Below, in pieces: positions 1 through 7,938 of a stretch of 64,000 bases of DNA. The number at the start of each line of letters is the position of its first letter. The stretch's first letter is position 1. The stretch covers positions 1,240,001-1,304,000 of the forward strand of contig OZ240213.1 of the NCBI GenBank assembly GCA_965197555.1. The letters are read 5' to 3'. The translations under genes were made by a program, and so were the position numbers. Origin of the DNA: G965197555 sp965197555 (GTDB lineage: Bacteria; Chloroflexota; Dehalococcoidia; Lucifugimonadales; UBA3495). The notes under the pieces were generated by a model. That model searched no databases. It saw only the letters and a list, made by a program, of their open reading frames with translations, and was not told the origin of the DNA.

Positions 1-803
1 GCATCTCTCCAATTCAAAGCGGCCCTTAGGCCGCTTTCCTGGCGGATAGCATTGAATTCCTCCTGCTCGGGGCTGAGAGTGGCCTCGAAATGGACCATCA
101 ACTCCAGGTTGTGCTGTAGGCTGGACAAAAAACCCATGCCCTCCAGAGCCCGGTTAACCGCTATCTTGGTCATCTTTACGCCCAACTGGGAGAGCAAGGA
201 AATCTTTCCCGCGACCCGTTCACACTCTTTCATCAGGTCGTCGTGGGGCACCACGCGGCCGACCAGTCCCAGCCTTGCGGCTTCATTGGCGTCTATAGTA
301 TCTCCGGTGAGAAGCAACTCCTTGGCCTTCATTGGGCCGACGCTAAACGGAGTAATGAGAAACGGGGGTCCCAGTCCGGCGCGTATCTCCGGTTCGCCCA
401 GAATTGCGCGGTCCGACGCGATCTTGATGTCACAGACTTGGACAAGTTCGCAGGCGCCCGCCAGAGCGTAGCCATTCACCGCTGCAATCACGGGTTTACT
501 CAGATTCCAGACCATCATGAATGTGTCGATGTGGCCTTGGAGGTGGGTTCGGCGGATGTCCGCTGGTACCTCATGGACCTCCGGCTCGCCGGGAGACCTC
601 TCTATATCGAATCCCGCCGAGAAGGCCCTGCCAGCCCCTGTTAGTATGACCGCCCTGATTTCCGGATCGGATTCGACCGTTTCAAGAGCTTGCCGTAGCT
701 CGGACATCAAGCCAGGGTTCAACGCGTTAAGCTTATCGGGCCGGTTAAGTGTTAGGTAGCAGATGGGACCCTTCTGTTCGTATATGAGAAACTCGAAGCT
801 CAC
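1..803 (-). CDS. Enoyl-CoA hydratase/isomerase (crotonase family), 3' end outside window
   Basis: Crotonase-fold protein expected to hydrate 2-enoyl-CoA thioesters in a beta-oxidation-type pathway in the cytosol. The reading frame opens with GTG at 803, eight bases after AAGGAG, and stays open for 267 codons to the window edge, so the C-terminus is missing. Both oxyanion-hole segments are visible: AGRAFSAGFDI at residues 57-67 and NGYALAGACEL at 110-120. Acidic residues sit where crotonase has its two catalytic glutamates (E119 in GACE and E139 in GEPEI), so a real hydratase is more likely than a residue-poor relative. It is the last visible gene of a minus-strand block with thiolase-like and DUF35 genes, which supports acyl-CoA metabolism. 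Substrate unknown. Confidence 0.9.
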   Translation of the reverse strand, partial: MSFEFLIYEQKGPICYLTLNRPDKLNALNPGLMSELRQALETVESDPEIRAVILTGAGRAFSAGFDIERSPGEPEVHEVPADIRRTHLQGHIDTFMMVWNLSKPVIAAVNGYALAGACELVQVCDIKIASDRAILGEPEIRAGLGPPFLITPFSVGPMKAKELLLTGDTIDANEAARLGLVGRVVPHDDLMKECERVAGKISLLSQLGVKMTKIAVNRALEGMGFLSSLQHNLELMVHFEATLSPEQEEFNAIRQESGLRAALNWRD

Positions 804-867
804 CTATTGGCTCCTTGATTAGGAATTTGACGCTGCGCCAGTGTTACGGCTATGGGTTCGGGTCTGG

Positions 868-1575
868 TCACCCGCCACCCGATGGGGTGATGTTAATCCC
901 CTGGATGACCACTGGCTGAAGCGGACGGTCCCCGGGGCCAGTATCGACCGTGGAGATAGCTTCCACCACCTCCTGTCCTCCGACCACGCGACCGAATATC
1001 GTATGGCCACCGTTTAGGTGTGGCGTAGGCGCCAGGGTTATAAAGAACTGGCTCCCGTTGGTGTTCGGTCCGGCGTTGGCCATGGCCAGAATTCCCGGAC
1101 GATCGAACATCAGAGACGGAACTATTTCGTCCTGGAAGCTGTAGCCTGGCCCTGATGTTCCAGTACCGGTGGGGTCGCCACCTTGGATCATAAAACCGGG
1201 TATCACTCGGTGAAAAATGACCCCGTTATAAAACCCTTCTCCGGCCAAGAATATGAAGCTATTGACGGTCACCGGCGCTTCCGTGGCCAACAGCTCGATC
1301 ATTATGGGTCCCCTGGTGGTCCGAATAGTGGCCGAATATGTCGCCGACGAGTCTATGGTGAGGAGGGGTGGCTCGGCATATTGCTTGAAGGCAATTCCAC
1401 CTCTGGTTTCTTCCACTGGTTTCGGGGTACTCGGTGGCAGCTCAGTGGGTGTGTTCGGGATGCTGGTGCCCCCAACATCAACTGGGGGAGACGGTTCCGG
1501 AGTCGGCGTCTGAAGCAGGCACCCCATAAGAGCTAGCGCCAAGGCTGAAAGTGCAAGTAACGCAAAGCGTTTCAT
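868..1575 (-). CDS. Cyclophilin-type peptidyl-prolyl cis-trans isomerase, lipoprotein
   Basis: Protein-folding isomerase (235 aa) predicted to sit outside the cytoplasmic membrane as a lipoprotein. Residues 1-19 form a signal peptide ending in the lipobox LMGC, followed by a Pro/Thr-rich linker to about residue 55. The cyclophilin domain covers roughly residues 80-230, with the active-site segment FHRVIPGFMIQGGDPTGTG (Arg, Phe and Gln conserved) and GSQFFITL. The usual Trp of eukaryotic cyclophilins is replaced, as in many bacterial members. ATG at 1575 begins the signal peptide directly. It lies 65 bp upstream of the enoyl-CoA hydratase on the same strand, though a functional link is not evident. 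Confidence 0.92.
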   Translation of the reverse strand: MKRFALLALSALALALMGCLLQTPTPEPSPPVDVGGTSIPNTPTELPPSTPKPVEETRGGIAFKQYAEPPLLTIDSSATYSATIRTTRGPIMIELLATEAPVTVNSFIFLAGEGFYNGVIFHRVIPGFMIQGGDPTGTGTSGPGYSFQDEIVPSLMFDRPGILAMANAGPNTNGSQFFITLAPTPHLNGGHTIFGRVVGGQEVVEAISTVDTGPGDRPLQPVVIQGINITPSGGG

Positions 1576-1774
1576 ATATCGTCTCTGAGAAGGAGGCCCC
1601 CGCCGCCAGTTTTTCGACGCATGACCACCGGCTTACAGGGCCCTGGATATTTTGATTTGGCACCCTAGTATACTCGAATCGGCTTAGGTTGCCAGTATGC
1701 AACGACTCCAGGGACCAGTGGACTCCAAGAATCAGAAAGACATCAACACCAGACCAACCGTACAGGCGGTGTTC

Positions 1775-2242
1775 TCAAGCCACCGGTCGAAAATGGTCGA
1801 TGTCCGACATTGCTCCAACTCTTTGATCGGCCCATACCGGTTCCACCGCAATTCCCATGTCCACCTGCTCCGGGCGAACCTCCCCTAGCCGGTGGACCAG
1901 ACCTCCTCGCACCCCGGGCCACCCAATCAACGCCACCACTTGGGGTGGGTCCAGCGGCTCTTCATCCAAGTTCCGGTGCAGGACCGTGAAACTACGAACT
2001 TGGCCTGGGCCTGAGACCGGGGTCCAATCCGTTGATGTCTCTTCGAAGCATCGCTCACAGTAAATCTTGGGAGGCAATAGGCTGATGGCACACTTGGGAC
2101 AAGGCGACGCCAATAGTTGCTGGTCATCTCGCATTGCCTTAAAAAAGCGCTCCCCCGCGACACCCAGGGTGTAACGGTGGTAGATAGGTATCTCTCCACT
2201 AACGCTACGTACTCCTCCAGCGTGTTGGAGCTTATTGAGCAA
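1775..2242 (-). CDS. DUF35 Zn-ribbon/OB-fold protein
   Basis: Small protein (155 aa) with an N-terminal rubredoxin-like Zn ribbon, CPKC at about residues 48-51 and CERC at about 62-65, followed by an OB-like domain ending in DIDHFRPV. In archaea and bacteria such proteins partner SCP2-thiolase-type enzymes and stabilise or bridge acyl-CoA complexes. Start is TTG at 2242, six bases after AGGAGG; no better ATG lies downstream. It is the second of two DUF35 genes in a row, 10 bp after the first, and both follow two thiolase-like genes, so a one-to-one pairing of Zn-ribbon protein and thiolase is plausible but inferred. Confidence 0.87.
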   Translation of the reverse strand: MLNKLQHAGGVRSVSGEIPIYHRYTLGVAGERFFKAMRDDQQLLASPCPKCAISLLPPKIYCERCFEETSTDWTPVSGPGQVRSFTVLHRNLDEEPLDPPQVVALIGWPGVRGGLVHRLGEVRPEQVDMGIAVEPVWADQRVGAMSDIDHFRPVA

Positions 2243-2252
2243 ATACGGCCTC

Positions 2253-2768
2253 CTACTCTACGGGTCTGAAATAGCGGATGTCGGTCACCGAGCCTTCCCT
2301 TTCCGCCGCCGGCTTCCAGACCGCCTTGACTCGGCTGCCCAGCTTTAGCCTGGATGTGATGTCCTCAATGGTGTCCCCTACTTCACCGATTAAGTGAAGG
2401 ATCGCCATTCCCGGGCTGGCCCCATCAATTTCCACGACGGCCGGCACCTCCGGCGTCTGGCGGCGTGAGGCGTCCCAGTTGACAAAGGAGACGGAGAAAG
2501 TGTTTATGGTGCCGGTATCCGATAGCTCTACCCAGTCATCCAGGGGACGAAAGCAAAGCTCGCAAAACGCCCTTGGAGGTAATAAAGTCCGGCGGCATCC
2601 GGGGCAGCGGATCCCAAAGATCTTGCCTTGTTTCAGCCCATCCAGATAGGCTCCCATGGCCACACCGGCATCCCATTTATAGTCCGACTTGACACTCCAC
2701 ATAGACACCAGCACCTCTCCTGTGGAGAGCGCGTGATCGGTGAGTGACGTGCCGCTGAAAGGTTCCAT
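2253..2768 (-). CDS. DUF35 Zn-ribbon/OB-fold protein
   Basis: 171-aa member of the same family as its downstream neighbour. CPGC and CELC pairs form the Zn ribbon in the first half, and the C-terminal OB-like half ends in DIRYFRPVE, matching the neighbour's ending DIDHFRPV. I take ATG at 2768 as the start because it is two bases past the stop of the thiolase-like gene, with GGGGAA just upstream; the frame is open further, but only by overlapping that gene. The arrangement points to translational coupling and a physical complex with the thiolase-like protein. The tandem copies probably arose by duplication followed by divergence. Confidence 0.88.
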   Translation of the reverse strand: MEPFSGTSLTDHALSTGEVLVSMWSVKSDYKWDAGVAMGAYLDGLKQGKIFGIRCPGCRRTLLPPRAFCELCFRPLDDWVELSDTGTINTFSVSFVNWDASRRQTPEVPAVVEIDGASPGMAILHLIGEVGDTIEDITSRLKLGSRVKAVWKPAAEREGSVTDIRYFRPVE

Positions 2769-2770
2769 AG

Positions 2771-3949
2771 TTATTTCCCCATTATCACTACTGTGCCTAC
2801 TTGCATCAGGTCGCCCCACGCCTGGGCCAGCCCCCGTCGCACCTGCCGTCCCACTTGGCGCGCTCCGGCTTCACCCTGGAGTTGCCAGTAAATCTCCGCC
2901 GCCTTCATCAGCCCCGCTGCGGCTATCGGGTTGCCCACCCCCAGGAGACCGCCCGAGGGGCTGGCCGGAATGCCCGACCTGGTATCCCGGTCCCAGAACC
3001 CTTCCTCCAGCAGTTTGGGTGCCTGCCCTTTGTCGGCCAGCATCAGACCTTCCAGATGGTGTAGCTCTTTGTACGCGAAGGGATCGTAGGGCTCCACCAC
3101 ATGAATATCCCTCCGGGGGTCTGTGATACCGGCCATTTCATAGGCCATCCGGGCCGCTTTTTCCACATATCGAGGATAGTACAAGTCCCGGTTGGTCCAG
3201 AACGAGGTGTCCAGGTTCCAACCTACTCCTTCAATCCAAACCGGTGACCGGCTGAGGCGACGAGCGAACCTCTCCGAGGCCAGCACCACGGCCCCGCCAC
3301 CATCACTGATTGGCGACACCATAAGGCGGTGCACCGGCCATGCCATCACCTCTGAAGCCACGATTTGCTCTATGTCAAAATCCCCGGCGACACCCAATTG
3401 GGCGGAGGGATGGTCCATCCCGTTCCGCTTGTTCTTTTGCGCCACTCGGGCGAAGGTCTCCATGGGGATTCCGTAGGTCTGCATGTACCGGTTCATTTCC
3501 AGGGAGAAGATCCAGAGCAGATTCACGCCCAGGGGCCGCTCCGTAAACTGGTCGTATATTGCGTTGAAAGCCCCTTGGGGATGAGGCATTGCTGAAGACA
3601 TTTTTTCTTCTGCCACCACGAGGCAGGTATCGAACCGCCCGCTGGCGACGTGGTACCAGCCAGTAATCAGGCCAAATATTCCTGAGCCACCCCCGACATA
3701 GGTACGCATGTAGGGTTTGCCCCAGGCTCCGGCGCCGTCGGCCAAATACTCCCCATTCATGTGCACGCCGTCGAATGCCTCCGGCGCGGTAACTGAAACC
3801 ACGGCCTCGATGTCGTCAATGGTGAGGCCAGCGTCCTCCAGTGCCACCTTGGCGGCTTCGAACGCCAGCTCCTTCGGCGTCTCCAATGCCCTCCGCATGA
3901 ACTTGGTCAGCCCCGCGCCGAGAACCGCGACTTTATTTTTGTAGGGCAT
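2771..3949 (-). CDS. SCP2-thiolase-like acetyl-CoA acetyltransferase homologue
   Basis: 392-aa thiolase-superfamily protein of the lipid-transfer (SCP-x thiolase) type. The start MPYKNKVAVLGAG is typical. True thiolases carry a nucleophilic Cys near residue 89 and a His in GHP of the C-terminal GGxxxxGHP loop. Here the first region reads YVGGGSGIFGL (no Cys at about 85-94) and the second reads GGLLGVGNPIAAAG (Asn for His). Ordinary Claisen or thiolytic chemistry is therefore doubtful; a carrier, retro-aldol partner or structural subunit is possible. It overlaps nothing, but the DUF35 gene follows two bases later, indicating one transcript. Confidence 0.88.
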   Translation of the reverse strand: MPYKNKVAVLGAGLTKFMRRALETPKELAFEAAKVALEDAGLTIDDIEAVVSVTAPEAFDGVHMNGEYLADGAGAWGKPYMRTYVGGGSGIFGLITGWYHVASGRFDTCLVVAEEKMSSAMPHPQGAFNAIYDQFTERPLGVNLLWIFSLEMNRYMQTYGIPMETFARVAQKNKRNGMDHPSAQLGVAGDFDIEQIVASEVMAWPVHRLMVSPISDGGGAVVLASERFARRLSRSPVWIEGVGWNLDTSFWTNRDLYYPRYVEKAARMAYEMAGITDPRRDIHVVEPYDPFAYKELHHLEGLMLADKGQAPKLLEEGFWDRDTRSGIPASPSGGLLGVGNPIAAAGLMKAAEIYWQLQGEAGARQVGRQVRRGLAQAWGDLMQVGTVVIMGK

Positions 3950-4074
3950 GGTGACTACTCTGCCCGCTCATCACTGTTAAACTCCTCGCTCTTCAGTGAA
4001 CCCAACGCGTGGCCGGAAGGACCTGGGCAACAAACTCGAATGCCTCTTCTTTGAGCAAGCTACGTCCTCTACTA

Positions 4075-5226
4075 TCAGTCCCTGGCCAACACCGCCACCC
4101 CACCGGTGGCAGTGGGTATGCCCCGCCAGGACTGGGCCAAGCCTATATTAACTCCAGGCAATTGCCGTTCCCCGGCGACTCCCCTCAGTTGGAGGACCAC
4201 CTCCAGTACGCTGCGCAGACCAGACATATCATGAGTGTAGCCGCATCCCAGGTGGCCTCCCGAGGCATTTACCGGGAACTCACCGTGCGGTGAGAAGGTC
4301 CCCTCTTCCAGCAAGTTGCCCGACTCCCCCGGTTGAGCCAGGTCCATCGCTTCCAGGTGTTGGAGCTCTTTGTAGGAGAAAGTATCGTCCACCTCAGCGA
4401 AGTCTATCTGGGATTTGGGGTTGGTTATGCCTGCCATACGGTAGGCCATCTGGGCTGCTTTTTCAGCATAAACCGCCCGGTGGGGCTCCCGCTCCTCAAT
4501 GTTGGGAGTGTGCTGGCTCCAGCCAATGCCATTGATGAACACTGGCTGGCCGGACAAGCGGGGCAATATAGACTCCCTGGCTACCACCATGACGATGGCG
4601 CCGTCGGCTGGGGAGGCCGAATCACCGCGTTTTAGTGGCTCGGCCTCGGGCGCGGACGCCAGGATGTCCGCTGCTTGGATGTCCGCGGGATAGGCGGCCA
4701 AGGGATTCCTCAAGGCGTTCCCACGGTTCTTTACCACGACTTTTGCCGCTTGCTGCTCGGTGTTGCCTGTCTCGGCCAAGAACCCGCGCATCTCAAGTCC
4801 CGCAACGAACCGCGGGTGAAACCCCAGGGGGCGCGCGTAAATCGGGTCTAATGCGAATGCTTCTATGTGGGCTGGGTGGCCAATGTTCGATGCCTTGCTG
4901 TGAGCTTCGATGACAGCTATATCCAACACACCTGTTTCCAACTGCATCGATATGGACGCAAGACCCGTGATACCGTCGGATGTGACGGTATGTACTGGCT
5001 TCAAGACCGCGCCCAACTGGTCCGGCACATATTCGTCGGCGATGGCGGTGCCTTCGGTGTAGTCTTCGGTGATAGAGACAAAGGTGGCGACGTCGTGAGG
5101 CCGTACCCCGGCATCGGCGTAGGCTTTTACTGCGGCTTCAAACACCATCTCTCTATAGGAAACGTCCGGCGATAGGGGTCGCAACGCTGTATAACCCACG
5201 CCCACGATGGCTACCCGTTCGAGCAA
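4075..5226 (-). CDS. Second SCP2-thiolase-like protein
   Basis: 383-aa paralogue-type protein of the thiolase superfamily. Start chosen as TTG at 5226 (LLERVAIVGVGYTALRP), four bases after GGAGGG; the longer frame to 5313 adds sequence without family likeness. The expected nucleophile region reads HTVTSDGITGLASIS, with no Cys, and the C-terminal loop reads GGHLGCGYTHDMSGL, with Tyr where thiolases have His. Thus this protein also lacks the canonical catalytic pair, in a different way from its neighbour. Lies 125 bp upstream of the first thiolase-like gene on the same strand. The two may form a heteromer with the DUF35 proteins (inference). Confidence 0.86.
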   Translation of the reverse strand: MLERVAIVGVGYTALRPLSPDVSYREMVFEAAVKAYADAGVRPHDVATFVSITEDYTEGTAIADEYVPDQLGAVLKPVHTVTSDGITGLASISMQLETGVLDIAVIEAHSKASNIGHPAHIEAFALDPIYARPLGFHPRFVAGLEMRGFLAETGNTEQQAAKVVVKNRGNALRNPLAAYPADIQAADILASAPEAEPLKRGDSASPADGAIVMVVARESILPRLSGQPVFINGIGWSQHTPNIEEREPHRAVYAEKAAQMAYRMAGITNPKSQIDFAEVDDTFSYKELQHLEAMDLAQPGESGNLLEEGTFSPHGEFPVNASGGHLGCGYTHDMSGLRSVLEVVLQLRGVAGERQLPGVNIGLAQSWRGIPTATGGVAVLARD

Positions 5227-5375
5227 GGGTCCCTCCCTATAGCGCTGGCCAATGGCTGTAACCCTGAAGAGGTCTAAAGAAAATTCGTGTCTGGCTAAGC
5301 TGGCCCAGAGCATACCAGAAAGCCGTTTCCAGGTGAAGGTTGACCGGGGGCGCCAGCCGCCAGCAGGGGACGACC

Positions 5376-6728
5376 CTAGTCATCATCGAAACGGTGAAGG
5401 TCCGGGTCCTCCCAGGGCTGGAGTCCTTCTTCCCGGTCGCTCTTGGGGCGGAGACGTCTCCCAATGCTACGTACCAGCAGAAGAGCTATCACCACCAGAG
5501 CAAGCCCTCCCAGAATCCAGGTGTTGAAGTTGATGAAGGCGCTAGGTGGGCGGGAGGAATCCGGGCCTGGAGCCGGCGGGCGTGTGGCATCGGCTGCCCA
5601 ACGCGCTTCAAGACCGGGGATGTCAAACCCGTAGCTGGCCATCATTGCTTCGCCCGTGGGCCTCCCCTGCCTTAGCTCGGCTATGAGATGTTGGAACGAC
5701 TCCACGCCAAACTCTTCAATCAAGAAAGCAATGACGCTGGCGGACTTCCGGTAAAAGGCGTTGATAGCCTCCGGTGTTCCCGGAACCCTGGACATGGAGG
5801 TCAGCGGCAACCCCTGGGTGCTGAGACTTTGGCCGCTATAGTGTGTGGCTCCGGGCTCCATGTAGCTGGCAAACCCTTCATTCAGCCATGCGGGCAAAGG
5901 TTGAGCGTTTGGCCCAACCGCTTGGTCCAGCAGCAAATGAGCGGTTTCATGAACGATGATTATTGAGTTCATGCCAAGGCCAACGAACAACCGCTGGGCT
6001 GGGAAAGCGTAGCCACCGAAAATCTGTGCTTCAGTTATTGTTTGGCTTTGCTGGGGGAACGCTTCTTGAGCTTCCTTGCTGCGGTTGTAGATGATGCCTT
6101 TAACGGGTTTCTTTGCTTGCGACCCCAGCAAGCGGGTTAGCAGACCGATGTGCCACTCGGCTTCATCGGTGACCGACTCTACTCTGGATTCGGGGACGTC
6201 ATGGTACAGCAGTTCCAGGGGGCCGACTCCGGTGCGATCCCAGGTGAACCGGTTGTCCAGGTATTCGAGTTGCGCCAAGGAGGTCTCGTATATAGTTCCT
6301 CCTTGGGTCCGGATAACGAAGTAATACTCCATGTCTGTGCCGGGAGGAAGGTAATCGGACCCCGCGACGCTGAGGTCCAGGCCTGTCGATACGGTGCTGT
6401 TGGGTTGAAACTCTAGATAAGCATAGGACCAAATGTTGGAACCGATCGTCTTGTAAAACAGCCGGATTTCGGTGATGTCTTCTTGGGCTTCTGCGGTTAG
6501 GGTGAAACTAATTGCTTCCTGGAAGGCGATTTCCACATCTGTGTCCAACACCTCAATATCACCGCCGGACGCCTGTACCAAACCCACCGGTGGGGAGGCG
6601 GTTGCTCCACCGACGGCGACGGCTAGGAGCAACAGAAAAGGCGCCAATACCTGGCAGACCGGTCCCAGCACACGTATTTCTACGAATCTGCGTATCTCTG
6701 CCTTAGCAAACAAGGCGTGGCGGTCCAT
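5376..6728 (-). CDS. Membrane-anchored gluzincin-type peptidase (peptidase MA-like)
   Basis: 450-aa exported metallopeptidase. An N-terminal hydrophobic segment at about residues 24-45 acts as signal or anchor, an Ig-like or beta-rich region follows, and then comes the zinc motif HETAH inside IIIVHETAHLLLDQ with the downstream NEGFASY that supplies the third ligand in gluzincins. A second hydrophobic helix near residues 405-425 (WILGGLALVVIALLLV) precedes a short basic and acidic cytoplasmic tail. ATG at 6728 has AAGGAT upstream. The catalytic domain should face outside. No substrate can be named. First gene of the minus-strand block; the thiolase-like gene begins about 150 bp downstream. Confidence 0.82.
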   Translation of the reverse strand: MDRHALFAKAEIRRFVEIRVLGPVCQVLAPFLLLLAVAVGGATASPPVGLVQASGGDIEVLDTDVEIAFQEAISFTLTAEAQEDITEIRLFYKTIGSNIWSYAYLEFQPNSTVSTGLDLSVAGSDYLPPGTDMEYYFVIRTQGGTIYETSLAQLEYLDNRFTWDRTGVGPLELLYHDVPESRVESVTDEAEWHIGLLTRLLGSQAKKPVKGIIYNRSKEAQEAFPQQSQTITEAQIFGGYAFPAQRLFVGLGMNSIIIVHETAHLLLDQAVGPNAQPLPAWLNEGFASYMEPGATHYSGQSLSTQGLPLTSMSRVPGTPEAINAFYRKSASVIAFLIEEFGVESFQHLIAELRQGRPTGEAMMASYGFDIPGLEARWAADATRPPAPGPDSSRPPSAFINFNTWILGGLALVVIALLLVRSIGRRLRPKSDREEGLQPWEDPDLHRFDDD

Positions 6729-6936
6729 GGAATCCTTAGATCCTTGGGACCCTTGAAAGATCAGAGCCCAGGGCTTTAATTATACGTTCCAGTCGCGTGG
6801 AAGTATCTGGCCTGGCTGCCGGGCCAGAATTAGACATATAGCCAGGGGGGTCCGGAGTCGTACTTATTGACCGCCACCGACTGCAAGTGGCTCTTCTTTA
6901 ACAACAACGTGACTCGCTCCAAAAGCCCACCTCTCA

Positions 6937-6942
6937 TATAAT
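6937..6942 (+). promoter_or_regulatory. Putative promoter -10 box (TATAAT)
   Basis: Perfect TATAAT at 6937-6942. No good -35 sits at 17 bp; GTGACT at 6909-6914 is too far. A start site would fall near 6949-6951, where the transcript would begin at GGG of the hairpin-rich leader. Confidence 0.4.
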
Positions 6943-6950
6943 TACGGCAT

Positions 6951-7115
6951 GGGTCCCCGACAGAGCGGTCGGGGATTTACTCTCAATAGCCGAGGACTTG
7001 AGCGCAAACAAGACGGGTGGGACATGACGGACTCAGGTGAAGCCGTCGGCTCCATCTCCATGGAGCAGCGGGGACCGAGCCCACCCGGTCCCCCAATGAA
7101 AGGGGCCTGTTAAGC
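6951..7115 (+). ncRNA. Candidate structured RNA or 5' leader
   Basis: Starting just downstream of a TATAAT box, this stretch can form a run of strong hairpins: TCCCCGAC/GTCGGGGA (6954-6961 with 6968-6975), CTCCAT/ATGGAG (7050-7055 with 7060-7065) and GGGGACCG/CGGTCCCC (7070-7077 with 7086-7093). GGGTGGG at 7015-7021 is complementary to CCCACCC at 7080-7086, most of which lies in the loop of the last hairpin, so a pseudoknot or alternative fold is possible. It precedes the tam-like methyltransferase start by about 45 bp. I could not match it to SRP, 6S, tmRNA, RNase P or the SAM, SAH, TPP, cobalamin or c-di-AMP riboswitches. It may be a riboswitch-like leader or a separate small RNA. Confidence 0.35.
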
Positions 7116-7161
7116 CTACTTGCGTTTGAGAGGGCTGCACTCCCCAAGGGAAGAGAGAAAC

Positions 7162-7929
7162 ATGACCACTTGGAACCCTTCCCAATACCTAAGGTTCGGC
7201 ACCGAACGTCTTCGGCCAGCTCTGGACTTGATGGCGAGTATTCCTGTGGAGTCGCCCAAGTTGGTCTACGACCTGGGTTGCGGAACGGGCACCGCCACGG
7301 TCTTGCTTAAACAGCGTTGGCCTGAGGCCCATGTTACCGGTGTGGACTCCTCCGCAGCCATGCTGGAGCGCGCCAGGACCTCGGACGCGGACATCCGCTG
7401 GGAGGAGAGGGATTTGGCTTCTTGGCGACCCAAAGAACCATGCGATTTGCTGTATTCCAACGCGGTGTTCCATTGGCTGGATGAACACGAATCGCTGTTT
7501 CCGCGGCTTTTGGAGGGATTGAGACCCGGTGGCGTCTTGGCGGTGCAAATGCCCAGCAACTTCGCTGCTCCAACCCACACGGCTATCGCCGAAACAGTGC
7601 GTGAAGGAGGTTGGCGAGAATCCCTGGAGCCCTATCTCAGGGAAGACCCGGTCCGCCCCGCAATCGGATACTACGCCATCCTCAGCCCACATACAGCAAA
7701 CCTGAATCTATGGGAGACTACCTATTATCACGTGTTGGACGGCGACAACCCGGTGGTGGAGTGGACCAAGGGCAGCATCCTGAGACCTCTCTTGGACCAA
7801 CTGATGGAACCGGAGGCGCAGCGCTTTCTAGAGGTTTACGGGGAGCGGGTACGGGCGGCCTATCCGCGGAGAGCAGATGGCAAAACAGTGCTGCCATTCA
7901 AGCGATTATTCTTCATCGCCACGAAGTAG
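7162..7929 (+). CDS. tam: Trans-aconitate 2-methyltransferase-like SAM methyltransferase
   Basis: 255-aa class I methyltransferase transferring a methyl group from S-adenosylmethionine, most like Tam, which methylates trans-aconitate. The start TWNPSQYLRFGTERLRPALD matches the Tam N-terminal signature (W-P-x-Y-x-F-x-x-x-R-x-R-P). SAM motif I VYDLGCGTGTATVLL is at about residues 34-48, the acidic motif II GVDSSAAML follows, and NAVFHWLDEH is the usual motif IV of this family. ATG at 7162 is preferred over the frame opening at 7120 because it starts the family signature and follows a purine-rich GGGAAGAGAG. Converges with the ABC gene, 9 bp apart. The symbol rests on family likeness. Confidence 0.85.
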   Translation: MTTWNPSQYLRFGTERLRPALDLMASIPVESPKLVYDLGCGTGTATVLLKQRWPEAHVTGVDSSAAMLERARTSDADIRWEERDLASWRPKEPCDLLYSNAVFHWLDEHESLFPRLLEGLRPGGVLAVQMPSNFAAPTHTAIAETVREGGWRESLEPYLREDPVRPAIGYYAILSPHTANLNLWETTYYHVLDGDNPVVEWTKGSILRPLLDQLMEPEAQRFLEVYGERVRAAYPRRADGKTVLPFKRLFFIATK

Positions 7930-7938
7930 CCCCGGCGA

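Larger units (their letters stand above)
6729..7161. other. Intergenic region between divergent genes
   Basis: 433 bp with no convincing protein-coding frame. The left part (6729-6935) shows nothing I recognise. The right part holds a consensus -10 box and a hairpin-rich stretch that I list separately as a possible RNA or leader for the downstream methyltransferase gene. Confidence 0.6.
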
